A stretch of 64,000 nucleotides of DNA from Pirellulaceae bacterium. GTDB lineage: Bacteria > Planctomycetota > Planctomycetia > Pirellulales > Pirellulaceae. Shown one piece after another: positions 43,507 to 52,816 of the stretch (the first letter of the stretch is position 1; each line of letters opens with the position of its first letter). The stretch is from contig JAHBXS010000003.1 of NCBI GenBank assembly GCA_019636375.1, positions 372,001 through 436,000 on the forward strand. Reading direction: 5' to 3'. The position numbers and the translations under genes are program-made. The notes beneath the pieces are model-generated. The model was not told the DNA's origin. It did not search any database and saw only the letters and a program-made list of their open reading frames with translations.

Positions 43507-45009
43507 TTACGAATAAGCCGCGATGTACTTCTTCACTGAGACTTTGCGGGCCGTATTGTCGCTGGACATGTAGCGGATTTTTCCAAAAATCGGTCGCTCG
43601 GGTCCCCAAGCCCGATCATAACGACCGAGCACCCAAAAGATGCCACTGTACGAGTTGGGATTCCGCCCATCGAGGCTGTAACGATTGTTGAGTTCGATCA
43701 TGGTCGCAAGTGCATCGCGAGGTGAAGGGGACCATTCCAAAATTTTCTTGCCCCATAGCATTCGCAAGTAGTTATGAATCCGCCCTTCGCGAACCAATTG
43801 TCGTTGAGCGGCGTTCCACAAACGATCGTGGGTTGTCGCCCGGTCGAACTCGTCTAGGGAATACACATACTCGCGTCGATCTGCAGCGTGTTCGGCAAGT
43901 GTTTGCTGAGCCCACATGGGCAGCGATTCGTATTGGTCGTAGTTCGGGTCGTGGGCGCACATGTTGTAACCAATCTCCCGCCAAGTGATCAGTTCGTCCA
44001 GATATGACTCGACAGGCTCGTCCAGTCCCCACCAGCCTTGGGCACTCCCTTTTGCTTTTGGGTTTACTCCGTTGGGATTCCAATTCGTCTCATTTCGGAT
44101 TTGCTCAAAAATTTGATGTGCCGAAAGATGCCCGAAGTGTAGATAGGCCGAGAGGCGACTGGTCCCGGAAAGTTCTGGCTCATTTCGATCTTCGTTGTAT
44201 CGACCCAAGCGATTCCGCAAGAACTCATTCATTTGGTGTTGACCAGCGACGCTTCCACCCGGCTCTCCCGCGACGACCGTCACGGAATAATCGATAGGAA
44301 AGTCGCTGAGGTTAGGTGGGCGTTTGAAGTCAACCGCCGGCCATCGCAGGTGGAAATCCCGCAAGACATCAGGCTTGAGTCGTTTAAGCGTGCGTCCTGC
44401 GAATGGTTCTGAACGGGGCGTCGCGTCGAGATGGGCAATCAGGTTCTTTTGCAAAAATCTACGGAAGTCGAAAGCGCGGCTGAAAATGCGATCGGTCGCT
44501 CGCATCGGGAACAAACCATTTGAGTCGACAAGTTCGAAACGCACGGGAATTTGTCGTTTGGCTGCTTCCAACATCCTGGGCAAAAAGAAACAGGGAAAAT
44601 CATCCGAGACAACGACTGCGGCCCGTTGAGCTAACCAAGCCAATCCCCCACGCCCATGACCTTGCTGTGGTTCAAGATAAGGCACATACGTGACAGGGTG
44701 TTTACCAAACGACTCAGCATTGGCTTTCATTCCCGCGATCACAAAAGCGTGAATTCGATCCGAGGCCCACTGGTAATCGCACCGCAAACCTTCGAAGATC
44801 ACCAGCGGCTTTCCCAGATGATGGGCCCAATCGACAGCGCGGTCCAAGCTGAAATTGTAACTGCTACGGCGATTCGCAATCATCCAATACAGCACGAAGT
44901 CCCCTTGCAGGTTCACCCTCATGTCATTGGCCAGCACAATTCGATTGGCAGGCACGTCCGAAGCAAAGTCGAGGTTCATATCAACCGCCAAATCAAAGGA
45001 AAAATCCAA
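43507..45009 (-). CDS. phr: class II CPD photolyase
   Basis: The 500-residue flavoprotein repairs cyclobutane pyrimidine dimers in DNA with blue light. It has the Rossmann-like N-terminal domain (FVLYWMIANRRSSYNFSLDR) and the class II FAD-binding block: RLSAYLHFGHLSAHQIFEQI, YLDELITWREIGYNM, RMLWGKKILEWSPSPRDALA, YSLDGRNPNSYSGIFWVLGR, and the near-C-terminal RPIFGKIRYMSSDNTARK. These class II patterns are complete. A second ATG ten codons in (MNLDFASD) could be the true start. It converges with glgC, 25 bases apart. Confidence 0.93.
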   Translation of the reverse strand: MDFSFDLAVDMNLDFASDVPANRIVLANDMRVNLQGDFVLYWMIANRRSSYNFSLDRAVDWAHHLGKPLVIFEGLRCDYQWASDRIHAFVIAGMKANAESFGKHPVTYVPYLEPQQGHGRGGLAWLAQRAAVVVSDDFPCFFLPRMLEAAKRQIPVRFELVDSNGLFPMRATDRIFSRAFDFRRFLQKNLIAHLDATPRSEPFAGRTLKRLKPDVLRDFHLRWPAVDFKRPPNLSDFPIDYSVTVVAGEPGGSVAGQHQMNEFLRNRLGRYNEDRNEPELSGTSRLSAYLHFGHLSAHQIFEQIRNETNWNPNGVNPKAKGSAQGWWGLDEPVESYLDELITWREIGYNMCAHDPNYDQYESLPMWAQQTLAEHAADRREYVYSLDEFDRATTHDRLWNAAQRQLVREGRIHNYLRMLWGKKILEWSPSPRDALATMIELNNRYSLDGRNPNSYSGIFWVLGRYDRAWGPERPIFGKIRYMSSDNTARKVSVKKYIAAYS

Positions 45010-45240
45010 ATGGGTAAGCCCGCAAAACCCTTTATAAATTCACCAAAAAACTGCCGCTAATCTTACCAAATAACCGCTCGCCGCATCCCTTTCCGAGCCA
45101 TCACTTTCATTTTCCCCGTCTTTCTTATCACTTCCCAAGTCTGAACCAAAATTTCCAACCGCGACCCAAACTAGAAAATCGAATACAATTCAAGGATGAC
45201 TCGCGGTAACCTCCGGTATTTCAATCGAATAACATGCGAA

Positions 45241-47097
45241 ATGAGCATGCAACTTAAAAGAGCCTTTGTAAAAATCGCTGTCGGCGTTTTTTTTCTAACC
45301 GTGCTACAAAAAGCAATCGGTCAAGAAATGACTCCCGAGGATCGGCAACTTATTCGCCAACTTGAACAGAAACGAATCTTGGCCATTGAACACGCTGCAC
45401 CCAGTGTGATTGCAATCTATGGAGATGATCGCAGTGGCGGAGGCTCTGGAGTGGTTATCGACCCCAGTGGAATCGCACTGACGAACCATCATGTGATTAT
45501 GGGAGCAGGTATCAGCGGTTGGGGTGGGATGGCCGACGGGAAAATGTACCGCTGGCACCTCATCGGAACCGACCCAGGAGGGGATGTGTCCGTGATTCAA
45601 ATGGAGGGCCGAGACGATTTTCCTTTTACTCATCTGGCCGATTCGGACAAGGTGCGAGTCGGCGATTGGGCATTGGCGATGGGGAATCCTTTCGTGCTGA
45701 CCGAGGATCAGTACCCCACAGTGACACTTGGTATTGTTAGTGGTGTCCAGCGTTATCAACCTGGGGCGGGAAACAATCAACTTGTCTACGGGAACTGCAT
45801 CCAAGTCGACAGTTCGATCAACCCCGGCAACTCAGGAGGGCCGCTATTCGATTTAAACGCGCGCATTATGGGGATCAACGGTCGCGGGAGCTTTCAAGAT
45901 CGCGGTCGTGTCAACGTCGGTTTGGGTTACGCCATTTCCGCGAACCAAATCAAAAACTTTTTGCCCGATCTATTGGCTACGAAACTAACCGAGCATGGAT
46001 CTCTGGACGCGAATTTTTCGAATCGGGGTGGAAAGGTCGTTTGCTCGACGATTAACGAACTTTCCCGCATCGCTCAAGCGGGGCTTGCGCTGGGGGACGA
46101 GTTATTAGAATTCGAGGGGATTCCCATCAACTCGGCCAATCAGTTTACGAATTTGATTTGCACTCTTCCTGCCGATTGGCCGGCGAGATTGCGAATTCGC
46201 AAGGCCGATGGCACAGAACTCCTTCTTACCGTGCGTCTGTTAGGTTTGCCCTATGCTCGCCCGAAACCGCCACCCGAAACTGAAAAACCTCCTTCTCCCG
46301 AAGAACAAAAGGCGCGAGAACGGCAGCGGCAAATGGTCGAGCTGCTACGTGCCGATCCGGGAACCGTTCGAAATTTGCCGCTGAATCAGCGCTACACCGA
46401 GTGGTTTATTTACCAAATCAAACGCAATCAACCGATCGCGGAAGACGTGGTTCGGATTACTGATGAAGTGCTGCGGCAGAAGAAAGTCATCGGCCGTTTG
46501 ATCACGACGCTGGGGGCCAACGGCCGTTTCTATGTTGAAGGTGAAATCGAGGGCCGCCCACTCGCTTTTGAATATGATGGCACGACGTTCTATAACTGCC
46601 TGGACGAAGACGACAAGACAGAATTGTCATTGACAGAAGCTAAAATCACGATTCCCATCGTTCAGGCCTTGGGCATCTCTTTCATGAATCGCGGATCGGG
46701 CTTTTCTCCGTTGGGAGAACCACAACTTGATGGAAGCGACAAGGCCAATGGGCTGGTTTCGGCACGAATCAAGTTCTTAGATTCCGATCAAGATTGGTTT
46801 TACGCTTGGGTCTCGCTGCCCGATGAATCTAAAGATATAACTCCTTCTCTCGTGCGGGCTTCCTCCGAAAAAGACTGCGATCATCGGCGCGGTGGTGTCG
46901 TATTCGATGACTATCGAGAACAAGACGGCTGGCTCGTTCCTCATCGCCGGCAAGTCGTTGCGGGATTGGGGGAAGAAGAGTTGTTTGTCTTCGAGACGCG
47001 AAAGGTTCAAATTTTGCCGAACGCGAGGCCTACGGCGACGAATGCCTCCGAGCATATCAAATCGTCCCGGCATTATTTCTGGGAGGGAAGTCGATGA
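45241..47097 (+). CDS. HtrA-type serine protease, active-site intact
   Basis: A 618-residue exported S1C protease starting at ATG 45241, before a signal peptide (RAFVKIAVGVFFLTVLQ). The triad is complete: His in GIALTNHHVIMG, Asp in GTDPGGDVSVIQM, Ser in SINPGNSGGPLFDL. A PDZ-like domain follows (ELSRIAQAGLALGDELLEFE, GIPINSANQFTNLI) and then about 260 residues without a recognised family (KKVIGRLITTLGANGRFYVE). It is first in a set of three genes joined by ATGA overlaps (TGA at 47095-47097 overlaps the next ATG). It is the only member able to cut peptides, so the other two may act as partners or regulators. Confidence 0.9.
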   Translation: MSMQLKRAFVKIAVGVFFLTVLQKAIGQEMTPEDRQLIRQLEQKRILAIEHAAPSVIAIYGDDRSGGGSGVVIDPSGIALTNHHVIMGAGISGWGGMADGKMYRWHLIGTDPGGDVSVIQMEGRDDFPFTHLADSDKVRVGDWALAMGNPFVLTEDQYPTVTLGIVSGVQRYQPGAGNNQLVYGNCIQVDSSINPGNSGGPLFDLNARIMGINGRGSFQDRGRVNVGLGYAISANQIKNFLPDLLATKLTEHGSLDANFSNRGGKVVCSTINELSRIAQAGLALGDELLEFEGIPINSANQFTNLICTLPADWPARLRIRKADGTELLLTVRLLGLPYARPKPPPETEKPPSPEEQKARERQRQMVELLRADPGTVRNLPLNQRYTEWFIYQIKRNQPIAEDVVRITDEVLRQKKVIGRLITTLGANGRFYVEGEIEGRPLAFEYDGTTFYNCLDEDDKTELSLTEAKITIPIVQALGISFMNRGSGFSPLGEPQLDGSDKANGLVSARIKFLDSDQDWFYAWVSLPDESKDITPSLVRASSEKDCDHRRGGVVFDDYREQDGWLVPHRRQVVAGLGEEELFVFETRKVQILPNARPTATNASEHIKSSRHYFWEGSR

Positions 47098-48104
47098 AGC
47101 GACAACGATTAAAAGGGTGGTTGGCTATTGTGGCTTGCTTTAGCTTTGATGTTTGTGCAATTGCTCAGTCCAATTCTTCCGATCAGATTCCGGAAGTGAT
47201 TGCCGCGACGCAACAAAAGATGGTCAAAGTTTTCGGAGCAACCGCTGGAAAGGTCGATGGTTTCGGGTCTGGAGTGCTCATTTCCGATGACGGCTTGATC
47301 GTGACCGCCCAAGGTATTTACCTTGACGGATCGCATGTTCGAGTTCTGCTCGCCGACGGCAGCGAACATCTTGCCACGATCCTTAAACGAGATCGAACAT
47401 TGCAATTGGCTCTGTTGCGAATCGACCAGCCGACGCCGGATTTTTTTGATTTGTCGAAGCCCATAGAGTTCGCGCGAGGGGATTGGATTTTGGCAATCAG
47501 CAATGCCTTCAAAGTCGCCGATCATGACGAGCCACTTTCCGTCACAATGGGGACGGTGAGCCTTACAACGACCATCGATGCGCGGCTCAATGCTCGCGAT
47601 GTCGCCTATCAAGGCGAATTAGTGTTGATCGATGCGATTACCAGTAACCCCGGAGCAGCGGGTGGAGCCGTGGTCAACCTAAAGGGGGAGTTGATTGGGA
47701 CGATCGGCAAGATTATCAATAGTTCGGAAACGAATACCCGACTTAACTATGCCGTTCCTACAAAACTGTTGGCGAAATTTGTGGCTGAAGATGTGACGGC
47801 AGCTTCGCAAGCGACTGATTTAACGATGACCCGCGAACCAGTCGATCTGGGAATCAAACTGCTGGCCTTGGGAGGACGACGAAATCCAGCTTACATTGAT
47901 CGTGTGATCTCGGACGGTCCGGCGGCTAAGGCTGGTCTGCAACCTGACGACTTGATTATCAGCATTGCGGGAGAAAAAGTAGGCAGCCTCATTGACTATG
48001 ACGCAGCCGTCGAAAAATTGTTTCCCGACGAAGAAATTGTGGTGATGATCAAAAGGGGCTCGCAAGTTCTTCAAATCCCACTCACCCCAGCGAGAAAACA
48101 ATGA
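47094..48104 (+). CDS. HtrA-like pseudo-protease with PDZ, triad lost (1)
   Basis: A 336-residue exported protein (signal KGWLAIVACFSFDVCAIAQS) with the S1C fold pattern and one PDZ (GDGPAAKAGLQPDDL-like block near 270). The catalytic triad is absent: the His of TNHHV is Gly74 (IVTAQGI), the Asp is Gln104 (TLQLALLRI) and the Ser of GNSGG is Ala189 (SNPGAAGGAVV). The strands around these sites are retained, so it is a non-catalytic homologue. Its ATG overlaps the stop of the active protease gene and its own stop overlaps the next start, so translation is coupled. Likely role is binding peptides or modulating the active partner; this is inference. Confidence 0.85.
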   Translation: MKRQRLKGWLAIVACFSFDVCAIAQSNSSDQIPEVIAATQQKMVKVFGATAGKVDGFGSGVLISDDGLIVTAQGIYLDGSHVRVLLADGSEHLATILKRDRTLQLALLRIDQPTPDFFDLSKPIEFARGDWILAISNAFKVADHDEPLSVTMGTVSLTTTIDARLNARDVAYQGELVLIDAITSNPGAAGGAVVNLKGELIGTIGKIINSSETNTRLNYAVPTKLLAKFVAEDVTAASQATDLTMTREPVDLGIKLLALGGRRNPAYIDRVISDGPAAKAGLQPDDLIISIAGEKVGSLIDYDAAVEKLFPDEEIVVMIKRGSQVLQIPLTPARKQ

Positions 48105-49228
48105 CTCGAAAATGTTTATCAAAACGATCTGTCATGCTCCCTGGCGGATGGGGATTAGGCGTATGGTTTTTGGCTGGGTTAATCTTCAGTTCCTCATTCC
48201 AGCAGCTCTCTGCGCAGGAGTCGACGATTGACTTCGATCAACTCCGAGCGATGCAACTCACTTCGCAGGCCATCCGAGGCGCCGTGAACAAGGCCGAGCA
48301 ATCGCTGGTCACCATTGTTTCGTTGGGGGGAGTAAAGGCAGTTGCGGGACGCATTGGAGGCATTCGTGCTCAGGGCGAAGGGAATACGACGGGGCTGGTC
48401 ATTTCCTCCGATGGTCTCGTTGTCACCAGTACATTTAACTTTATCCAACGGCCTCCGATCATCACGGTGATTACCAGCGACGGGCAAACCCGTGTCGCCG
48501 ATTTGCTCGGTCAAGACAAAACGCGAAAAATCTGTTTGTTAAAGATTCGCGATGCGAGCGATTTGCCGGTTTTAGAAATGGTTCCACCCGATACGATTGC
48601 GGTTGGACAGTGGGCAATCGCTCTGGGAGTTGGCTACGGTGATTCGACCCCTGCTGTTTCAACGGGCATCATCAGCGCGATGAATCGTGTGGGGGGCAAA
48701 GCGATTCAAACCGATGCAAAAATAAGTCCTGCCAACTACGGAGGCCCTTTGCTCGATCTCGAAGGGCGGCTACTGGGAATTTGCGTGCCGATGAACCCCC
48801 AATCCCAGGCGATCGGTGCCGGTGTCGAGTGGTACGACTCGGGGATTGGTTTCGCAATTCCGTTACATGGTCTGGAGGACTTGCTGGAGCGGTTGAAGTC
48901 CGGCGAAAGTATTGAACCTGCATTTTTGGGAGTCCAGGTCGCACCATCCGGCGGTCAACCGGGACTGGTCATTCAGCAGGTCGTGGAAGGATCACCGGCA
49001 GCGCGAGCCGGTTTGTTAATCGGCGAGCGGATCACTCATCTCGATGACCAAGAGGTTCTGGACATCGCCAAGTTAAAACAACTTTTGGGTCGCCTTGAGG
49101 CAGGTCGAGAGATTGAATTGACGGTTCAGGCTGCCGAGGGGGAAGAAACTCGCCAAGTCAAATTAACTTTGGCCCCCCCACCGGCGAACCCTAACGCATC
49201 ACAACTTGAGCCCCCCGTCATTCGCTGA
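48101..49228 (+). CDS. HtrA-like pseudo-protease with PDZ, triad lost (2)
   Basis: A 375-residue exported protein with signal LGVWFLAGLIFSSSF. The S1C scaffold is visible (GLVISSDGLVVTS, PPIITVITSDGQT, ALGVGYGDSTPAVS, LLDLEGRLLGICV) and a PDZ domain follows (GVQVAPSGGQPGLVIQQVVE, GSPAARAGLLIGERIT). The triad is missing: His is Phe112 (VVTSTFNF), Asp is Lys143 (TRKICLLKI), Ser is Tyr213 (SPANYGGPLLD). It is the third gene of the coupled set. The two inactive members differ at every catalytic position, so they lost activity separately or after an ancient split. Confidence 0.85.
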   Translation: MTRKCLSKRSVMLPGGWGLGVWFLAGLIFSSSFQQLSAQESTIDFDQLRAMQLTSQAIRGAVNKAEQSLVTIVSLGGVKAVAGRIGGIRAQGEGNTTGLVISSDGLVVTSTFNFIQRPPIITVITSDGQTRVADLLGQDKTRKICLLKIRDASDLPVLEMVPPDTIAVGQWAIALGVGYGDSTPAVSTGIISAMNRVGGKAIQTDAKISPANYGGPLLDLEGRLLGICVPMNPQSQAIGAGVEWYDSGIGFAIPLHGLEDLLERLKSGESIEPAFLGVQVAPSGGQPGLVIQQVVEGSPAARAGLLIGERITHLDDQEVLDIAKLKQLLGRLEAGREIELTVQAAEGEETRQVKLTLAPPPANPNASQLEPPVIR

Positions 49229-49361
49229 GGAAATTCTGCAAATAAGTTACGGCCTTGCCATCAGCCGAAGTACGTTGGCACTAGGTTTTTGGGTTAACCG
49301 GACGCTAACACTGATTCGGCATTTTTTAACCTTCGATCATTAAGTATTCACGGAAAAATCC

Positions 49362-49793
49362 ATGCTTCAATTTGTCGTATTGCTCCATGAATTGCCCGAC
49401 GACGCCGAAATCGGGTCGCATTGGGACTGGATGTTCGAAACGGGAACGACCCTGGAGACTTGGAGGACGCCGATTGGCGATGGCATGTTGGCCATGTTCG
49501 AGATCGGTTGGCCTTGTGAGCGTTTGGCCGACCATCGTCGTGACTATTTGGACTATCAGGGGCCCGTTTCGCAAAATCGCGGATCAGTTTCCCAAGTTTT
49601 TCGGGGTCGCCACGAACCACTTGCTGAAACTGCAACGCGAGACAACTCCGCCCCCCGGATTCTTTTTTTTGACGGTATAAACATCGAAGATTTTCCGTCG
49701 TGTTGGCGCTGGGAAGTCGTCGGCGGTGAAACTGGAATGGAGATGCGGCTGACGGCAATTGATAAATCATCACGCCCCTCGCCAAGTTCATAA
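49362..49793 (+). CDS. LigD 3'-phosphoesterase-like protein
   Basis: A 143-residue protein resembling the phosphoesterase domain found at the N terminus of LigD. It has FVVLLHELP at the start, HWDWMFETGTTLETWRTP, ERLADHRRDYLDYQGPVSQN and RGSVSQVFRG. The His/Asp core of HWDxxxE fits that fold, though the usual HWDLRLE differs. No ligase or polymerase domain is attached. In planctomycetes such stand-alone versions appear to be common; the biochemical role is unproven. Confidence 0.75.
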   Translation: MLQFVVLLHELPDDAEIGSHWDWMFETGTTLETWRTPIGDGMLAMFEIGWPCERLADHRRDYLDYQGPVSQNRGSVSQVFRGRHEPLAETATRDNSAPRILFFDGINIEDFPSCWRWEVVGGETGMEMRLTAIDKSSRPSPSS

Positions 49794-49864
49794 AAGAGAA
49801 TTGCCCGATTGAATCGGCGAAGGCGCGAACTCGAAATTCACACGGCCCATGAAAATTCAGCAAA

Positions 49865-50611
49865 ATGGTCGACCACAATCATCCAAACAGTATTGAACAG
49901 CGACCGCAAGGATTTGCGACGACGTGTTGGAGTCTGGTCGCGGCTACAGCCGACCCTCAGCATCGCGAGGGACGCCAAGCACTTGAGGAACTCTGCGCCC
50001 GATATTGGAACCCTCTTTATTTTTGGCTGCGTCGTGATGGATGCGGGCACGAAGACTCGCAGGATTTGGTTCAAGAGTTTCTGGCTCAGATGATCGAGCA
50101 TCACAACATTGATCGTGCCGACCCAGAGCGTGGTCGGTTCCGTACATTCTTGTTGTCGTCGTTGAAAAATTTTCGCAAAAACGCCGATCGCGCCCAGCGG
50201 ACTCAAAAGCGGGGAGGCAATGTTCGACATCTGGGTCTCGACTTCGATTCAGCAGGAAGCCAGTGGACTAATGAACCCTTTCACACACAAACCGCCGACC
50301 GACTTTTTGATCGCAAATGGGCCTTGCAGATGATCGAACGCTCCATCGAGCGACTTGAAGCGGCCAGCCGCGAGCGGAACCGCCACGAGTTATTCGCGCG
50401 AATCAAACCGCTGTTGGCGGGAGCCGATGGCGAGGAGACTTATCAAGCGATTGCCGAAGAATTTGGAATTACGGCAGGGGCGATCAAAGTCGCAGTGCAT
50501 CGCTGGCGAGAGCAATTACGAGAGACCATTCGCCGCGAGATTCGAGACACCGTATTGGATGAACAAGATGTAGACAGCGAATTAGATTACCTGATCGCCG
50601 CAATGTCATAA
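49865..50611 (+). CDS. ECF-type RNA polymerase sigma factor
   Basis: A 248-residue sigma-70-family factor of planctomycete ECF type. Region 2 is visible as FATTCWSLVAATAD, ALEELCARYWNPLYFWLRRD, DSQDLVQEFLAQM and the DNA-contacting RFRTFLLSSLKNF. Region 4 (YQAIAEEFGITAGAIKVAVH) is a helix-turn-helix that would read the -35 element. A short acidic tail follows (DEQDVDSELDYLIAAMS). In planctomycetes such factors often work with Ser/Thr kinases; no kinase or anti-sigma gene is adjacent here. It follows the LigD-PE-like gene by 71 bases and could be cotranscribed. Confidence 0.9.
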   Translation: MVDHNHPNSIEQRPQGFATTCWSLVAATADPQHREGRQALEELCARYWNPLYFWLRRDGCGHEDSQDLVQEFLAQMIEHHNIDRADPERGRFRTFLLSSLKNFRKNADRAQRTQKRGGNVRHLGLDFDSAGSQWTNEPFHTQTADRLFDRKWALQMIERSIERLEAASRERNRHELFARIKPLLAGADGEETYQAIAEEFGITAGAIKVAVHRWREQLRETIRREIRDTVLDEQDVDSELDYLIAAMS

Positions 50612-50951
50612 GCCTAGAATTATTCGGGCATAGCGAGATCTTCACGCAAAAATCTGCCGTGCGACTTCACCCTGCATTAGGCTATTTAAAAAAGTCTTTA
50701 TCAAAAAAAACCGGCAAGTCATTCTAGACGGTTCTTCACACTCCGAGACTTTTTTCCATCCTCTTGCCTAATAAAATCTCAAGTCTGTAATCATCCGATG
50801 AGCTTCATTTTCCCCAAACCCAGGATAGAGCGCAGGTTCGATGGATTCCAAGTTCACCATCTGCAGCGGTCAGTGAAGGCTGTAATGAAAATGCTGGAAT
50901 AAGGATTTTGAAACAATTCTTGGTTGTCGTCGCCCATAGCAAAGACCTGAC
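50612..50951. other. intergenic, repeat fragment only
   Basis: 340 bases. The words CCCAGGATAGAGCGCAGG and GGTTCGATGGATTCC near 50820-50850 echo the repeat at 6971-7012. No gene or clear regulatory site seen. Confidence 0.5.
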
Positions 50952-52193
50952 TTATCTTTCCACTGACCCAATATCTACCGTTCCGCCGCGGATACGTGCC
51001 CCCCCCCGCTGATCCGTGGCGAATTGAGCTACAAGGTCACTGCGACCTGCATTGACCAATGGACTTGAAGCCAGAGGTCTCATGCAGCGGGTCCTGCCCC
51101 CATTTAGATTCAACAATTCCAGGCCTGGTACCAGCGGGATTTGGGCTGTTCCGACTCGATTCAAATTTTGTCCATTTTGCATGGGAAAATTGTCTCGTGC
51201 TGCACCGATAAAATTAGCGTGGCCTCGAAAGTCAATGGCGGCTTCAACGTCAGCCGCCGAACCCAGAAGGAAGTTTCGATTATTAGCAATGACTGAATTT
51301 GCCGAATAGAAGACAAAACTGTCGGGCGTGTAAATTCCAATTCCGCCACCAAATTCCATTCCGGCTTCTGTAACCATAAGGGCACATTGGTTATCTGCAA
51401 TCGTCGTACTTCCTAGTGAGTGCATGCAAAGGGACTGACTGGCATTGTCAATTGCAATTCCTCCACCTCCAAGTCCTGACACACACTTCGCGACCGTGCT
51501 ATTGAACAGCCAAAGTTCTACCTGTTCGGCAATGTAAATGCCTCCGCCAATTTCCGTAGCGGTGTTTTCCGCGAATGTTGATCGATAAACATGCAGCGAG
51601 TCAATTGGATCGGATGAAACGCAGGCCACCGCCCCGCCTTTTCGAGCTGAGCACAAAGAAATTTCCACTTCTGAAATTGACAAGTACTGGTTCGAGAAAA
51701 TTCCACCCCCGGACGCGCTGGAAGCGCCGTTTATTATTCTAAGACCACTGACTGCCTGAAAATGGTTGCCGGGTAAACTCGAATCTCTCAGACAGCTCAA
51801 TACGCGACTTTTGTTTTTTCCGTCAATGGTGAGCAGGTTTGCCCCTGGTCCAGCAAGTTCCAGCGGTCCCGTGCAAGTCAATTCACCGCCCTGCAAATAG
51901 ATAGTACCGTTTACGACAATTTTGATGACATCTGTACTGGATTGGGAACCGCGCGGTGCGTCGCCGAATCTTTGGTTTGTCGAAGCCGCTATCACGGCCT
52001 CTCTCAGTGTTAATAAGCCATCGGGTATCGCAAGTTGGGAACTGGGAGCATCCATCAGTGTGTTGACCAAGTAAACAGTTTGTGCGGTTCCTCCATATGG
52101 GCGTGCAAAAAACAACACTAAGAACATGAATAAAAATGGGCCTCGGCTTAACAAGCTTTTAGGGACTGAAAATCCAAATTTGTACGTGATCAT
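50952..52193 (-). CDS. secreted beta-helix protein (choice-of-anchor Q type)
   Basis: A 413-residue exported protein. I start at ATG 52191-52193 since a signal peptide follows (GPFLFMFLVLFFARPYGGTA). The N-terminal segment has LLTLREAVIAA, the 'CSLREA' element of surface proteins. Right-handed beta-helix turns follow (ASSASGGGIFSN, TEIGGGIYIAEQ, SGLGGGGIAIDN), ending in DQRGGARIRGGTVDIGSVE, the C-terminal block common to 'choice-of-anchor Q' proteins. It is likely a surface adhesion or polysaccharide-binding protein; no catalytic site is seen. Confidence 0.78.
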   Translation of the reverse strand: MITYKFGFSVPKSLLSRGPFLFMFLVLFFARPYGGTAQTVYLVNTLMDAPSSQLAIPDGLLTLREAVIAASTNQRFGDAPRGSQSSTDVIKIVVNGTIYLQGGELTCTGPLELAGPGANLLTIDGKNKSRVLSCLRDSSLPGNHFQAVSGLRIINGASSASGGGIFSNQYLSISEVEISLCSARKGGAVACVSSDPIDSLHVYRSTFAENTATEIGGGIYIAEQVELWLFNSTVAKCVSGLGGGGIAIDNASQSLCMHSLGSTTIADNQCALMVTEAGMEFGGGIGIYTPDSFVFYSANSVIANNRNFLLGSAADVEAAIDFRGHANFIGAARDNFPMQNGQNLNRVGTAQIPLVPGLELLNLNGGRTRCMRPLASSPLVNAGRSDLVAQFATDQRGGARIRGGTVDIGSVER

Positions 52194-52816
52194 GATGGCC
52201 CGCTCAAAAAAGTAATCGTTCAATAGCGAAATAGAATTAAAGTAATTCGATTTCTTCACCATTTCAAAAGAAGCCTCACGAAAATCAATCGGACACAAAA
52301 TTTATGGTGTTTCAAAATTTTTGAAATAAACCAACTTAGGGCGCAGCCCCTGAATCCGCCTTCAGAATTTGCTTTGCAAAACATCACCATTTACTCGACA
52401 GGCGTGGGAACGAGTCGAAATAGACAAATAAAAAGAAGGAAGTATCGAGAAAAATGAACAGTCCCAAGTGATGAAACGGACTATTGTCACAAAGGCAAAT
52501 CCGGAAACAACCCGCCCCCCCAAAAGAAGTGCAGATGATGTTGGCAAATTAGTTTTTGAGAGGCCAACAAGCGGCTTGGGGAAAAAAGCCAAAAAATTTC
52601 AAAAATGGCGTCCGGTTTTGGAAACGCACGGAATCTATGCCTTTGAAAAACAAAACTTTTCGGATCGGCCAAGTTCTGTTTTACTGGTTTTTGTGAACCA
52701 TCGGGACTACTTTTCCGAGTTGCTAAAAAGAACCGTTTCCGATTTTTCAGGGTAGGCGCGAATGCCCAATCGTCTTCCTTTGCAATTTTAAGGCATTCTA
52801 AACGTGGGAGTAATAC
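52194..52816. other. intergenic, no supported gene
   Basis: About 620 bases between divergently oriented genes. Open frames (52468-52755 plus, 52487-52825 minus) overlap each other and have no motif. No repeat from the other families was noticed. Confidence 0.5.

Noticed and set aside
47094..49228. Calling the second and third HtrA genes active proteases
   Set aside because: His, Asp and Ser positions are all substituted on direct reading.
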